64,000 bases of DNA from Micromonospora purpureochromogenes (GCF_900091515.1 NZ_LT607410.1:4278001-4342000); one strand, 5' to 3'; positions 33,363 through 41,931 are shown, numbered from the stretch's first letter. Notes: generated by a model from the letters alone, not told the origin. Program-made: numbers and translations.

Positions 33363-33589
33363 TCGGCTTCTCCGTCCGGCCAGTGACCCCGATTGATCGG
33401 AATCCGGTGGCGGGCACGGCAGGGCAGGTCGGCACCGCAGCGACAGACCCGTTGCCATTTGCGCCAGGACCAGACCGGCCGGTGTCGCCGGGCGAGCGTC
33501 AGCGCGGTCGCGAATAGGAAGTCGTTGTACGAGACGCGCCGCTGGTCGGGAGTCGACGTGCCAGGAGAGCCTGCTTCCGCTTCGCTCAC
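33359..33589 (-). CDS. Small hypothetical protein
   Basis: A 76-aa protein from GTG 33589 (GTGA overlap). The C-terminal half is basic with paired cysteines: WSWRKWQRVCRCGADLPCRARHRIPI. A longer upstream frame lies inside the previous gene and is not used. Second gene in the train; function unknown. Confidence 0.66.
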   Translation of the reverse strand: MSEAEAGSPGTSTPDQRRVSYNDFLFATALTLARRHRPVWSWRKWQRVCRCGADLPCRARHRIPINRGHWPDGEAE

Positions 33590-33822
33590 CCGAGGCCCCT
33601 CGTCCCGTAGCCGGTCCGCTGGCCCAGCGTCATCGGCACAGCCGGCAGAATCTGTGTCGGCTCGCTGTACCACCGCGTTTCCCGCAGCCGCTTCGCCTGG
33701 TCGAGGAGCCGCCGCTGGGCCTCCGCTTGCGCGCGTTCCTGAATGACCTGCCCGATGGCGGGCCGCGTGGGTTCAGGCTGACGTATCAGCTTGCGGATCA
33801 CGTCGCGGATCGACGTTGCCAA
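33586..33822 (-). CDS. Small hypothetical protein, first gene of the train
   Basis: A 78-aa protein. TTG 33822 is chosen because GGGGAGG lies 5 nt upstream; the only ATG in frame (33906) would reach into the promoter repeats. A helical, basic product: IRDVIRKLIRQPEPTRPAIGQVIQERAQAEAQRRLLDQAKRLRE. Divergent from the GntR regulator, which probably controls the train. Confidence 0.66.
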   Translation of the reverse strand: MATSIRDVIRKLIRQPEPTRPAIGQVIQERAQAEAQRRLLDQAKRLRETRWYSEPTQILPAVPMTLGQRTGYGTRGLG

Positions 33823-33884
33823 GGGACCTCCCCTGCCTCGGCGGGCGCAGGCCGTCCTCTGGGGACGAGCACTGTTTACGGCGG

Positions 33885-33941
33885 GGCGTCCCGCTACCGG
33901 AGGCATGGTTGCTGACCGGAGCCGACCGGTAACGGGACGCC
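33885..33941. repeat. Long imperfect inverted repeat in the divergent promoter
   Basis: GGCGTCCCGCTACCGG (33885-33900) and CCGGTAACGGGACGCC (33926-33941) pair over 16 bp with one mismatch, separated by 25 bp. It lies between the small-gene train and the GntR gene. Candidate operator for a dimer pair, or a stem-loop in the leader of the train. Confidence 0.6.
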
Positions 33942-33948
33942 ATCGAAG

Positions 33949-34003
33949 CCTAGTGCACTAGGTATGCTCGGGCAAGGGAGGCACGCAAACTTGGCGCACT
34001 AGG
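33949..34003. promoter_or_regulatory. GntR-type operator pair
   Basis: CCTAGTGCACTAGG (33949-33962) is a perfect 14-bp palindrome; a second half-site GCACTAGG recurs at 33996-34003. TATGCT directly after the first copy could be the -10 box of the regulator gene, which fits autorepression. GntR/HutC-family proteins bind palindromes of this size. Confidence 0.65.
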
Positions 34004-34047
34004 TTGTCTGTGATCGACTGGGTGGGCTGACCGGAGGTACTGCCTAC

Positions 34048-34794
34048 ATGCCGACGCCGCCCGCCTACCTGAAGATCGCTGCCGACCTACGCGCCGCGAT
34101 CATGTCCGACGACCTTCCCGCCGGAGCCAAGCTGCCATCCGAGACCGCCCTGATGCGCCAGTACGGCATAAGCCGGACCGTGGCCAAATGGGCCATCGCC
34201 GTACTCAAGGGCGAGGGCATCGTGGAGGGCCGCGCCGGGTCCGGCGTCTACGTCCGCGATACCCGCCGGCTGGTCCGCCACGCCTTGGGCCGGGACGTAC
34301 GCGCCGGCAAGGGCCCTACCTCGCCGTTCGCCCGTGACGCAGCTCGCGCCGGGCAGCCGGGCACCTGGGAGCACGACAGCCGCCACGACCAGGCGGATGA
34401 ACGGATCGCTGCCCGGCTCGGCGTCGAGCCGGGCGCGCCGGTGATGCGCACGGCGTACCGCTTCCTCGCCGGCGGCGAGCCGATCCAGCTCTCCACCTCG
34501 TACGAACCGCTGGCCATCACGCAGGGCACGCCCGTGGAGTGGCCGGAGGACGGTGCCGCGGTGGGCGTGGTCGCCCGCATGGACGCGATTGGCGTCCGCG
34601 TGGATGAGGTCGTGGAGCGCGTGAGCCTACGGGCAGCGGCGGCCGGCGAGGTCGAAGCACTCCAGCTGCCCGCGCGGACGTTCGTGCACACCATCGAGCG
34701 GACCTACCTCGCCAGCAGCGTGCCGGTCGAGACAGCGGACATCGTGCTGCCGGGCGGCCGGTACGACCTCGTCTACCGGATCCCCATCGACTGA
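34048..34794 (+). CDS. GntR/HutC-family transcriptional regulator
   Basis: A 248-aa protein from ATG 34048 (CCGGAGG upstream). N-terminal winged HTH: YLKIAADLRAAIMSDDLPAGAKLPSETALMRQYGISRTVAKWAIAVLKGEGIVEGRAGSG (~5-65). C-terminal UTRA effector domain (~95-248; PGAPVMRTAYRFLAGGEPIQLSTSYEP). KorSA-like members control integrative elements and small accessory genes. Divergent from the tiny-gene train, with palindromes between. Confidence 0.92.
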   Translation: MPTPPAYLKIAADLRAAIMSDDLPAGAKLPSETALMRQYGISRTVAKWAIAVLKGEGIVEGRAGSGVYVRDTRRLVRHALGRDVRAGKGPTSPFARDAARAGQPGTWEHDSRHDQADERIAARLGVEPGAPVMRTAYRFLAGGEPIQLSTSYEPLAITQGTPVEWPEDGAAVGVVARMDAIGVRVDEVVERVSLRAAAAGEVEALQLPARTFVHTIERTYLASSVPVETADIVLPGGRYDLVYRIPID

Positions 34795-34843
34795 GGCACC
34801 AGGTCGGCCAGTCAGGTGAGGTGACGTCTGGCATGTGCCGATG

Positions 34844-36652
34844 TCAGAACCAGCTCTCCTGCATGTCCGAGGTGGTGCGGTCCAGGCTGTCCAGCAGGTC
34901 GAACTGCGCCGCCGTCCGGGGCAGCTCGTACCGGAAGAAGTACCGGGCCGCCTGCCGCTTGCCGGCGTAGAAGTCCGGGTCGACGCTCGGGGGCGCGGCG
35001 TCCACGACTAGGAGCTGCTCCAGCCACATCCAGGCGACCACCACATGCCCGACGGCCTCCAGGTAGAGGCTGGCGTTGGCCAGGGCGAGCGCAGGATCAC
35101 CTTTGGCCCACAGCCGGCGGGTGGTGCCGGCGATCCGGTCCACCGCGGCGCCGAGCTGGGCGGCCAGCTCGGCGGCCTCCCCGTCGGCCTTCCAGGCCCG
35201 GCTCACCGTCGCGGAGATCGTCTCCAACAGCAGGGACAGGCCCGCTCCGCCGTCCATGGTCGCCTTGCGCCCGAGCAGGTCCAGCGCCTGGATGCCGTGC
35301 GTACCCTCGTGGATCGGGTTGAGCCGGTTGTCCCGCCAGTGCTGCTCGACGTCGTAGTCGCGGGTGTAGCCGTAGCCGCCGTGCACCTGGATGGCCAGGT
35401 CGTTGGCGGTCAGGCACCACTGCGACGGCCAGCTCTTGGTGATCGGCGTGAGCATGTCCAGCAGCAGATGCGCCCGGGCCCGGTCGGCCGGGTCGGGGGC
35501 GGTCTTCTCCTCGTCCAGCAGCCGCCCGCAGTAGAGCACCAGCGCGAGGGCGCCCTCCACGTAGCTCTTCTGGGCCAGCAGCATCCGGCGCACGTCGGGG
35601 TGCGCGACGATCGGCACCTGCGGCACCGTCGGGTCCTTGTCGGCGATCGGCCGGCCCTGGGGGCGCTGGCGGGCGTACGCCAGGGACTTCAGGTAGCCGG
35701 TGTAGCCGAGCGCGGTCGCGCCGGCCCCGACGCCGATGCGCGCCTCGTTCATCATGTGGAACATCTGGGTCAGGCCCTGGTGGGGCTCGCCCACCAGGTA
35801 GCCGACCGCCCCGGGGCGGCCGTCCGGCCGGTGCACGCCCTCGCCGAAGTTGAGCAGGGTGTTGGTGGTCCCCCGGTACCCCATCTTGTGGTTGAGGCCG
35901 ACCAGCACCACGTCGTTGCGGGCGCCGAGCGTGCCGTCGGCGCCGACCAGCACCTTCGGCACGATGAACAGCGAGATGCCCTTCACCCCGGGCGGCCCGC
36001 CGGGGATCCGGGCGAGCACCAGGTGGACGATGTTCTCGGCGAGTTCGTGGTCTCCCCCGGAGATCCACATCTTGGTGCCGAAGAGCCGGTGGCTGCCGTC
36101 GTCCTGTGGTTCGGCGCGGGTGGTGATGTCGGCCAGCGAGCTGCCGGCCTGCGGCTCGGACAGGCACATGGTGCCGAAGAACCGGCCCTCGACCATCGGC
36201 CGGACGAAGGTGTCGATCTGGTCGGCGCTGCCGTGGGCGAGCAGCAGGTTGGCGTTGCCCAGGGTCAGGAACGGGTACGCCGCGGTGCTCACGTTCGCGG
36301 CCTGGAGGAAGCCGAACGCGGCGGCGGAGACGACGTGCGGCAGCTGCAACCCGCCGACGCTCTCGTCCATGCTCGCGCCGAGCAGCCCGGTGCCGGCGAA
36401 GACGTCCAGGGCGGCCTTGACCTGCGGGATCATGCGGACCCGTCCGCCGTCGACGACGGGCTCGCTGGTGTCCGCGGCCCGGTTGTGCGGGGCGAAGTGC
36501 TCGGCGGCCACCCGTTCGGCGAGGTCGAGCACGTCGTCGAAGGTCTCCCGGGAGTGCTCCGCGTAGCGGGGGCGCTCGGTCAGCCGGGGCGCGTCCAGCC
36601 ACTCGTACAGCAGGAAGCGCAGGTCACGACGGGACAGCAGGCTGGACGACAC
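34844..36652 (-). CDS. Acyl-CoA dehydrogenase (FadE5-like)
   Basis: A 602-aa flavoenzyme; GTG 36652 follows AAGGAGA at ideal spacing. Signatures: FGTMCLSEPQAGSSLADI (FAD site, ~165), TKMWISGGDHEL, MFHMMNEARIGVGAGATALG (~300), QVHGGYGYTRDYDVEQHWRDNRLNPIHEGTHGIQALDLLGR (~435-475, with the catalytic Glu in IHEG). The extended C-terminal helical domain marks the large FadE5-type subfamily. It oxidises acyl-CoA to the enoyl-CoA with electrons to ETF. It lies 22 bp after the AAA+ gene, same strand. Confidence 0.92.
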   Translation of the reverse strand: MSSSLLSRRDLRFLLYEWLDAPRLTERPRYAEHSRETFDDVLDLAERVAAEHFAPHNRAADTSEPVVDGGRVRMIPQVKAALDVFAGTGLLGASMDESVGGLQLPHVVSAAAFGFLQAANVSTAAYPFLTLGNANLLLAHGSADQIDTFVRPMVEGRFFGTMCLSEPQAGSSLADITTRAEPQDDGSHRLFGTKMWISGGDHELAENIVHLVLARIPGGPPGVKGISLFIVPKVLVGADGTLGARNDVVLVGLNHKMGYRGTTNTLLNFGEGVHRPDGRPGAVGYLVGEPHQGLTQMFHMMNEARIGVGAGATALGYTGYLKSLAYARQRPQGRPIADKDPTVPQVPIVAHPDVRRMLLAQKSYVEGALALVLYCGRLLDEEKTAPDPADRARAHLLLDMLTPITKSWPSQWCLTANDLAIQVHGGYGYTRDYDVEQHWRDNRLNPIHEGTHGIQALDLLGRKATMDGGAGLSLLLETISATVSRAWKADGEAAELAAQLGAAVDRIAGTTRRLWAKGDPALALANASLYLEAVGHVVVAWMWLEQLLVVDAAPPSVDPDFYAGKRQAARYFFRYELPRTAAQFDLLDSLDRTTSDMQESWF

Positions 36653-36674
36653 GGATCTCCTTCCGTCGTACGCC

Positions 36675-38156
36675 TCAGCCGAGCCGCAGCCCGCCGATGG
36701 CGTCACGCAGGTCATCCTGACTGATCGGGCCGGCCGGCGCACCGTCAGATACCTCACGCATCGCCTTGGCGAGTTGCACCCGGCGCAGCACCTCGCGGAG
36801 GTCCGCGCCGGTGAGTCCCGCGGTGAGCGCGGCCAGCCCACGCGGGTCGACGTCGTCGGCGAACATCCGGAAGCCGGGGCGCTCGTGCCGGTCGATCAGC
36901 TCGCGGACCATCTTGGCGATGATCTCGGCGCGGCCGCTCTCGTCGGGCGCCGGGATGGCCAGCTTGACGTCGAAGCGCCCGGAGCGGGTCAGCGAGGCGT
37001 CCACCCGGTGCGGGAAGTTGGTGGTGGCCACCACGATGACGTTCGGGTTCTCCTCGATGAGGGTGTTCATCTCCTGCTTGAAGATGCCGGCGACCGCGTT
37101 GACGGCCTGGCTGGCGGCGTCGCCGCCCGCGCCGGCGTAGCTGATGATGCTGTCGAACTCGTCGAAGAGCATCACCGTGGGTTGCCGGTAGCCGCGCGCC
37201 TCGCGGAAGATCTGCTTGATGTTGCGCTCGGAGCCACCGAGGTACTTGTCGAGGATCTCCGGGGTGCGGATCTCCCGGAAGTCGGCGCCGATCTCGTTGG
37301 CCAGCGCGCGGGCCAGCATGGTCTTGCCGGTGCCGGGCGGGCCGTACAGCAGGATGCCCTGGGGGCGGCGCGCGCCCCAGCGGGCCATCACCTGGGGGTG
37401 CCGGAACGACACGGCGATCTCCCGGAACCGGGCCACCACCTCGTCGAGGCCGCCGACCTGGTCGAGGGTCACCGCCGCGCTGCCCGACGGCGTCGCGGCC
37501 GGTTCCGGCCGAACCCCGAGGGTGTACGCCCGGCCACGCAGCACCGCCGGTTCCGGAGTGTCGCCGGCCAGCTCACGGACGGCCTGGAGCACCAGGGCGA
37601 CCATCGCCGCCAGGTGCGCCGGGGTGACGTCGGCGCTGGGCGTCGCGCCGCGCACGGTGACCAGCCGCCCGCCGGGCTCGGCGTGGTGGCTGATCTCGGG
37701 GCGGAGCCCCAGCTCGCGGGCGCGGTCGAGCACGGCCGTCCCGGCGGCGTCGGCTGGTGGCGCGGGCGCGGGCGGCCGGAACCCGAGCCGGCGGGACGCC
37801 CCGGCGGCCACCCGGCCGGTGGCGGCGGCCACCCGGTCGGCGCGGGGATCGCCGGCGGCCAGCCGCTGGGCCAACAGCATCCCGGCCGGGCCGGCCAGGC
37901 CGAGCGCGAGCAGCCCCATCGCCGTGGCCGGCACGCCGGCGCGCACCGAGGCGTCGAACCGGTGCTCCCCCGCCTCGACCCGCACGGTGAACCGCACCCG
38001 GCGCACCGGGTCGGGGAAGGTGGCGTCGGCCAGCAGCGCGACGGGGCCGGCGGCGGCCGCCGCGAGCAGGGCGGCCGGGTCGACGAGGGTCACCCGGGCG
38101 CCGAGCAGCGTCACGGTCTCGGTGTCCGGCCGGAGTGCGTACCCGTGTCCCGTCAT
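36675..38156 (-). CDS. AAA+ ATPase with an uncharacterised N-terminal domain
   Basis: A 493-aa protein from ATG 38156 (GAGGGA upstream). The first ~230 residues are an unrecognised domain with a hydrophobic stretch (AMGLLALGLAGPAGMLLAQRL, ~100) that may touch a membrane. The ATPase follows: Walker A GPPGTGKT (~270), Walker B VMLFDEFD, sensor region VVATTNFPHRVD, SRH arginines SLTRSGRFD, and a C-terminal lid. It resembles the FtsH/Cdc48 group but has no protease domain. Probably a remodelling ATPase; the partner is unknown. Confidence 0.87.
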   Translation of the reverse strand: MTGHGYALRPDTETVTLLGARVTLVDPAALLAAAAAGPVALLADATFPDPVRRVRFTVRVEAGEHRFDASVRAGVPATAMGLLALGLAGPAGMLLAQRLAAGDPRADRVAAATGRVAAGASRRLGFRPPAPAPPADAAGTAVLDRARELGLRPEISHHAEPGGRLVTVRGATPSADVTPAHLAAMVALVLQAVRELAGDTPEPAVLRGRAYTLGVRPEPAATPSGSAAVTLDQVGGLDEVVARFREIAVSFRHPQVMARWGARRPQGILLYGPPGTGKTMLARALANEIGADFREIRTPEILDKYLGGSERNIKQIFREARGYRQPTVMLFDEFDSIISYAGAGGDAASQAVNAVAGIFKQEMNTLIEENPNVIVVATTNFPHRVDASLTRSGRFDVKLAIPAPDESGRAEIIAKMVRELIDRHERPGFRMFADDVDPRGLAALTAGLTGADLREVLRRVQLAKAMREVSDGAPAGPISQDDLRDAIGGLRLG

Positions 38157-38521
38157 GCGTCCACGTCCCTCGCCGCTGGGGTCCCCCGCCGGCAAGTCTG
38201 ACACCCGGCCACCCCGGCTGCCACCGGGCGGACGTCGTGGGCAGGGGTGCGGCACGGCGTACCGCACCCCTGCGGCGGGCCGGGCCCCAGCCCCCCCGCC
38301 CGCGTCCCGTGGTGATTCCGACGGACCCCCGATGGCGCATGGCTGCGCGCTCCCGTCGAACCTGCCAGGACGCCCCTGGCATTGGGCGGTGCCATGATCA
38401 CACCAAAGTGTCCACTCCCCATGCCAGCGGTGGTAATGCTATACATACTCCCGGTAGTGGCGTCAACGGTCGGTGCCACCGTCCCCGGCCGGTGTCATCG
38501 CGCGTGTGCGGAGGAGTCCCC
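38157..38521. promoter_or_regulatory. Divergent promoter region of the AAA+ gene and the XRE operon
   Basis: A 365-bp stretch with no credible gene. Toward the XRE operon it holds a TATACAT box (38440-38446) and a short inverted repeat AGTG-TC-CACT (38407-38416), a candidate XRE binding site. GGAGGAG at about 38510 serves the TTG start. The left half is GC-rich and featureless. Confidence 0.5.
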
Positions 38522-38977
38522 TTGCCCCAGGTCACCGAGCCGCACGACGACTCCTTCGCCGCCCGCCTGGACTGGCTCTTCCGGACGGTGACCGACCCGC
38601 AGGGCCGGCCGTACAGCGTCCGGCACGTGGCCCAGGAGCTGACCCGGCGCGGCTGCCGCATCTCGCACACCCACCTGAGCAACCTGCGGCAGGGGCGCGC
38701 GCCGGACCCGCGGCAGTCGGTGGTGGACGCCATCGCCGCCTTCTTCGGCCAGCCGTCGAGCTTCTTCGCCCCCGGTCAGGACGACGTGGACGGTGGGCGC
38801 GACCTCGCGCACGCCCTGGCCAACCCGCACATCAAGCAGGTGGCCATGCGGCTGGCCGACGCCCGGCTCTCCCCCGAGGGCCACGCCGCCGTGGTGGCCA
38901 TGATCGAGCAGGTGGAGCGCCTGGAGGCCGCCGCCCGCGCCCGCCGCTCCGGCGAGCGTCCGGCGGAGGCGAGGTGA
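38522..38977 (+). CDS. XRE-family transcriptional regulator
   Basis: A 151-aa protein; TTG 38522 follows GGAGGAG with 5-6 nt. The HTH is YSVRHVAQELTRRGCRISHTHLSNLRQGRAPDPRQSVVDAIAAFFGQPSSFF (~28-80). A helical C-terminal half (MRLADARLSPEGHAAVVAMIEQVERLEAA) probably dimerises. This type is found with IrrE-like and MAB_1171c-like genes in actinomycetes, as here. First gene of a tight five-gene operon that it probably regulates. Confidence 0.88.
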   Translation: MPQVTEPHDDSFAARLDWLFRTVTDPQGRPYSVRHVAQELTRRGCRISHTHLSNLRQGRAPDPRQSVVDAIAAFFGQPSSFFAPGQDDVDGGRDLAHALANPHIKQVAMRLADARLSPEGHAAVVAMIEQVERLEAAARARRSGERPAEAR

Positions 38978-39543
38978 GGACGGAGCGGGCCACCGGCGGC
39001 GGCTGCGTCCGGCTGCGCCGCTGGTGGCTGCCGGCCGACCCGGCCGACGGGCCCGGCGAGCACGACCGGCTGCTGCGCGAAATCACCGTGCCCCGCCCGT
39101 TCGACCTGCGCCGGTTCGTGTTGGAGGTGGCCCGCGCCCGGGGGCGGCGGCTGGTGGTCAGCAGCGTGCCCACCCGGCTGCCCGAGCCGCGGGCGATGTG
39201 GTGCCGCCGCGGCGACACCGACCACGTGCTCGTCGGCGCTACCCCCTCCCGGCACCACCGCGACCACCTCGCCCTGCACGGCATCGGCCACCTGCTCCTC
39301 GGCCATCAGGGCGTGCCGGCGGTGGCCGGAGCGATCGTCGAGTTCCTCGGTGCCGGCACGCTCGACCGGCTGCGGGCCCAGCTCACCCGGCTGACCTGCA
39401 CCGACGAGCAGGAACGCGAGGCCGAACTGTTCGCCACCCGGGTGCAGCTGGCGGCCGCGGCCGACCACCGCCGGCCCGGCGCCGGTTCCCCGCCGCGGGC
39501 GCCGCGGGACGGGTACGCCCACCATCCGGCGCGGGTCCGATGA
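38974..39543 (+). CDS. ImmA/IrrE-like protein with degenerate active site (HGxxH)
   Basis: A 189-aa protein from GTG 38974 (GTGA overlap with the XRE stop). The fold is recognised by PFDLRRFVLEVARARGRRLVV and by LHGIGHLLLGHQG near residue 112, where the usual catalytic HExxH reads HGIGH. The Glu is lost, so peptidase activity is unlikely, though both zinc-binding histidines remain. The late DEQEREAELFATRVQLAA matches the ImmA E-AE-FA helix, so the third ligand is kept. It may be a regulatory or binding partner of the next gene. Confidence 0.78.
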   Translation: MRTERATGGGCVRLRRWWLPADPADGPGEHDRLLREITVPRPFDLRRFVLEVARARGRRLVVSSVPTRLPEPRAMWCRRGDTDHVLVGATPSRHHRDHLALHGIGHLLLGHQGVPAVAGAIVEFLGAGTLDRLRAQLTRLTCTDEQEREAELFATRVQLAAAADHRRPGAGSPPRAPRDGYAHHPARVR

Positions 39544-40058
39544 TCCGGCGACGACGCGCGGCGGGCGAGGAGCAGCTGCGGCTGCTGCGCCGCCAGTCCG
39601 AGCAGGCCCTGGACGCGCTCGGACTGACCGGCGGCTTCACCTTCGGCGAGCTGCACGAGCGGGTGGAACGCCGACGCGGCCGGCCGGTGCACCTCATTCC
39701 CCGCGAGCTGCCCGCACTGGCCCCGCACGGGCTCTGGGTCGCCGGCGAGCACGCCGACTACATCTTCTACGCCGCCAACGCCAGCCCGGTGCGCCAGCGC
39801 CTGATCATCGGGCACGAGTACGGCCACGCCCTCTTCGACGACGTCTCCCCCGCGTCCGAGCTGGACCGGGCCGCCGCCGCGCCGGCGCCGCTGGCCCGCA
39901 GCTCGTACGACGTGCCGCAGGAGCGGCGGGCGGAGATCTTCGGCAGCCTCGCCGTGCAGCGCGCGGAGAGCTGGTCGGAGCCACCGGTGACCGCCCCGGC
40001 CGACATCGCCCTCGCCGACCGGCTCGCCGCCACCCTCGAAGGACGCCGCCACCCGTGA
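39540..40058 (+). CDS. ImmA/IrrE-family zinc metallopeptidase-like protein
   Basis: A 172-aa protein from ATG 39540 (ATGA overlap). The active site is intact, LIIGHEYGHALFDD (~83-96; HEYGH), with ERRAEIFGSLAV providing the later Glu. The N-terminal LTGGFTFGELHERVERRRGRPVHLIPRELP is typical of the family. ImmA-type proteases cleave XRE repressors of mobile elements. The adjacent XRE gene is the obvious candidate substrate, by inference. Confidence 0.82.
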   Translation: MIRRRRAAGEEQLRLLRRQSEQALDALGLTGGFTFGELHERVERRRGRPVHLIPRELPALAPHGLWVAGEHADYIFYAANASPVRQRLIIGHEYGHALFDDVSPASELDRAAAAPAPLARSSYDVPQERRAEIFGSLAVQRAESWSEPPVTAPADIALADRLAATLEGRRHP

Positions 40059-41329
40059 TCAGCCTCGTCCGTGACCTGATGATCGGCGTGACGCTGACCT
40101 GCTGGGTGATGAGCCTCTACAAGCTGCGCGACCTGGCCCGCAACCCGCGCTACCGGCCGCTGCGGGCGCTCTGCCTGGCCCTGGTCGGCATCACGGTGTC
40201 GCTGACCATCCAGCCGTTCATGCCGGCCCTGGACCGGGCGCTCGGCGTGCTCGACCTGGCCCGGCTGCTGTCCAACTGCCTCACCCTGGTCTCGGCCACC
40301 GCCGCGCAGGCCTTCCTGCTGCACATGACCGGGGACGACGAGCGGACCCGGCGCCGGGTCCGCCGCCGCACCGTCGCGCTGCTGGTCAGCATCGCCGCGA
40401 TCGCGGTGCTCTTCGCGCTGACCCCGGCGCGGACGGCCCTGGACGACCCCCGGGTGGCCAGCGGCCGCTACTACGGCGACCCGTTCGACGCCCCCTTCCT
40501 CTACGTCTACCTGACCTACCTGGGCTGGTCGATGACGCAGGTGGTGGCCCTGGCCCACCGGTACGCGCGGCAGGCCGGCCGGCCGCTGCTCCGCCTCGGC
40601 CTGCGACTGATCGTGGCGGGCGCCGCCTGGGGCCTGGTCTACGTGCTGGGCAAGCTGACCGCGGTCGCCGCCGGCGCGCTCTGGCCCGGCTCCGCGCTCG
40701 TCTCCGACGCGGTGGTGGTGTTCAGCTTCACCGTCTCCATCCTGCTCATCCTGATCGGCTCGACGCTGCCGTCCTGGGGGCCGCTGGTCGGTCTCGACCG
40801 GCTCGGCGCGCGGCTGGGGGCCGTCGTCGACCATCACCGGCTGCGCCCGCTCCAGGCGGCGGTGCACCGGGTGCTGCCGGAGATCGCGCTGCTGCCCGAG
40901 CCGCGCGGACCCGCCGGGCTGCTGGCGGTGCTGCGCGACCCGTACCTGCGCCGGGTCCGCGCCACCGTGGAGGTCCTCGACGGGTACGCCACCCTGCGCC
41001 CCTGGATGTCCGCCGCGCTGCTGCGCGCCGCCGAGGCGGCCGGCCGCCGGGCCGGCTGGAGCGGTGCACGGCTCGCCGCCGCCACCGAGGCGACGGTGCT
41101 GGCCGCCGCGCTGGAGGCACGGGCCGCCGGGGCGCCGCCGGCCGCCGACCACGAGGAGCTGCCCGACCTGCCCGCCGGGGGCGCCGACGGCGGGGAGGCC
41201 GCGGAGCAGGTCGCCTGGCTCGCCCGGGTGGCGAGGGCCTACCGTTCCCCGGAGGTCACCCGGTTACGGGCCGGGCTGGGCCCGGCGACCGGCGCCGACG
41301 ACAGCGAGAGGGAACACCGTGTCCAGTGA
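40055..41329 (+). CDS. MAB_1171c-like integral membrane protein
   Basis: A 424-aa protein from GTG 40055 (GTGA overlap). About seven hydrophobic helices fill residues 1-240 (for example LMIGVTLTCWVMSLYKL, ALLVSIAAIAVLFAL, AVVVFSFTVSILLILIGSTL). A cytoplasmic C-terminal half contains VRATVEVLDGYATLRPWM. That pattern is the hallmark of the MAB_1171c putative transporter family, regularly linked to XRE/IrrE genes. The role is unknown; it may be the membrane sensor or effector of this operon. Confidence 0.8.
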   Translation: MISLVRDLMIGVTLTCWVMSLYKLRDLARNPRYRPLRALCLALVGITVSLTIQPFMPALDRALGVLDLARLLSNCLTLVSATAAQAFLLHMTGDDERTRRRVRRRTVALLVSIAAIAVLFALTPARTALDDPRVASGRYYGDPFDAPFLYVYLTYLGWSMTQVVALAHRYARQAGRPLLRLGLRLIVAGAAWGLVYVLGKLTAVAAGALWPGSALVSDAVVVFSFTVSILLILIGSTLPSWGPLVGLDRLGARLGAVVDHHRLRPLQAAVHRVLPEIALLPEPRGPAGLLAVLRDPYLRRVRATVEVLDGYATLRPWMSAALLRAAEAAGRRAGWSGARLAAATEATVLAAALEARAAGAPPAADHEELPDLPAGGADGGEAAEQVAWLARVARAYRSPEVTRLRAGLGPATGADDSEREHRVQ

Positions 41330-41930
41330 GACCAGGGTCATCGCGCCCGCCGACCCCGGCGCCGCGCGGATCGTCACCGAGGTGTTCGCCCCGGCCGTGT
41401 GGGCGGCGGCGATGCCGGTGGTCGTGGCGCTGCACGCCACCGCGCCGGCCTGGCTGACCGGCCTCGGCTGGGCGCTGCTGGCGATGCTGTTCAGCGCGGT
41501 GGTGCCGTACGGGATCATCTGGCTCGGGGTGCGGCGGGGCCGGCTCACCGACCACCACATCGGGGTACGCGAGCAGCGGCGCGGGCCGCTGGTCGGCGGC
41601 CTGCTCTCGGTGCTGGCGGGTATCGCGGCACTGGTCCTGCTCGGGGCGCCCCGGGCGCTGGTGGCGATGGTGGTGGTGATGTTCGCGGTGCTGCTCGTGG
41701 TCACCGCGGTCAACCAGGTCTGGAAGCTCAGCGCGCACGCGGCCGTCGCCGCCGGGGCGGTCGGGGTGCTGGTGGTCGTCTTCGGGCCGGCGCTGCTGGT
41801 GGCGTTCGGCCTGGTGGCCCTGATCGGCTGGTCCCGGGTGCGGCTGGGTGACCACACCACCGCCCAGGTGCTCGCCGGCGGCGTGGCCGGCGTGCTGGTC
41901 GGGGTGCCGACGTACCTGCTGCTCGGCTAG
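41319..41930 (+). CDS. PAP2-like integral membrane phosphatase
   Basis: A 203-aa membrane protein with about six helices. GTG 41319 overlaps the previous gene by 11 nt. Relics of the PAP2 signature are present: KLSAHAAVAAGAV (PSGH-type motif 2 with Ser and His) and SRVRLGDHTTAQVLAGGVAG (motif 3, SRxxxxxH). The first motif, KxxxxxxRP, is weak (REQRRGPL). It may dephosphorylate a lipid phosphate, or be inactive. Last gene of the XRE operon, followed by a hairpin. Confidence 0.78.
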   Translation: MSSETRVIAPADPGAARIVTEVFAPAVWAAAMPVVVALHATAPAWLTGLGWALLAMLFSAVVPYGIIWLGVRRGRLTDHHIGVREQRRGPLVGGLLSVLAGIAALVLLGAPRALVAMVVVMFAVLLVVTAVNQVWKLSAHAAVAAGAVGVLVVVFGPALLVAFGLVALIGWSRVRLGDHTTAQVLAGGVAGVLVGVPTYLLLG

Positions 41931-41931
41931 G

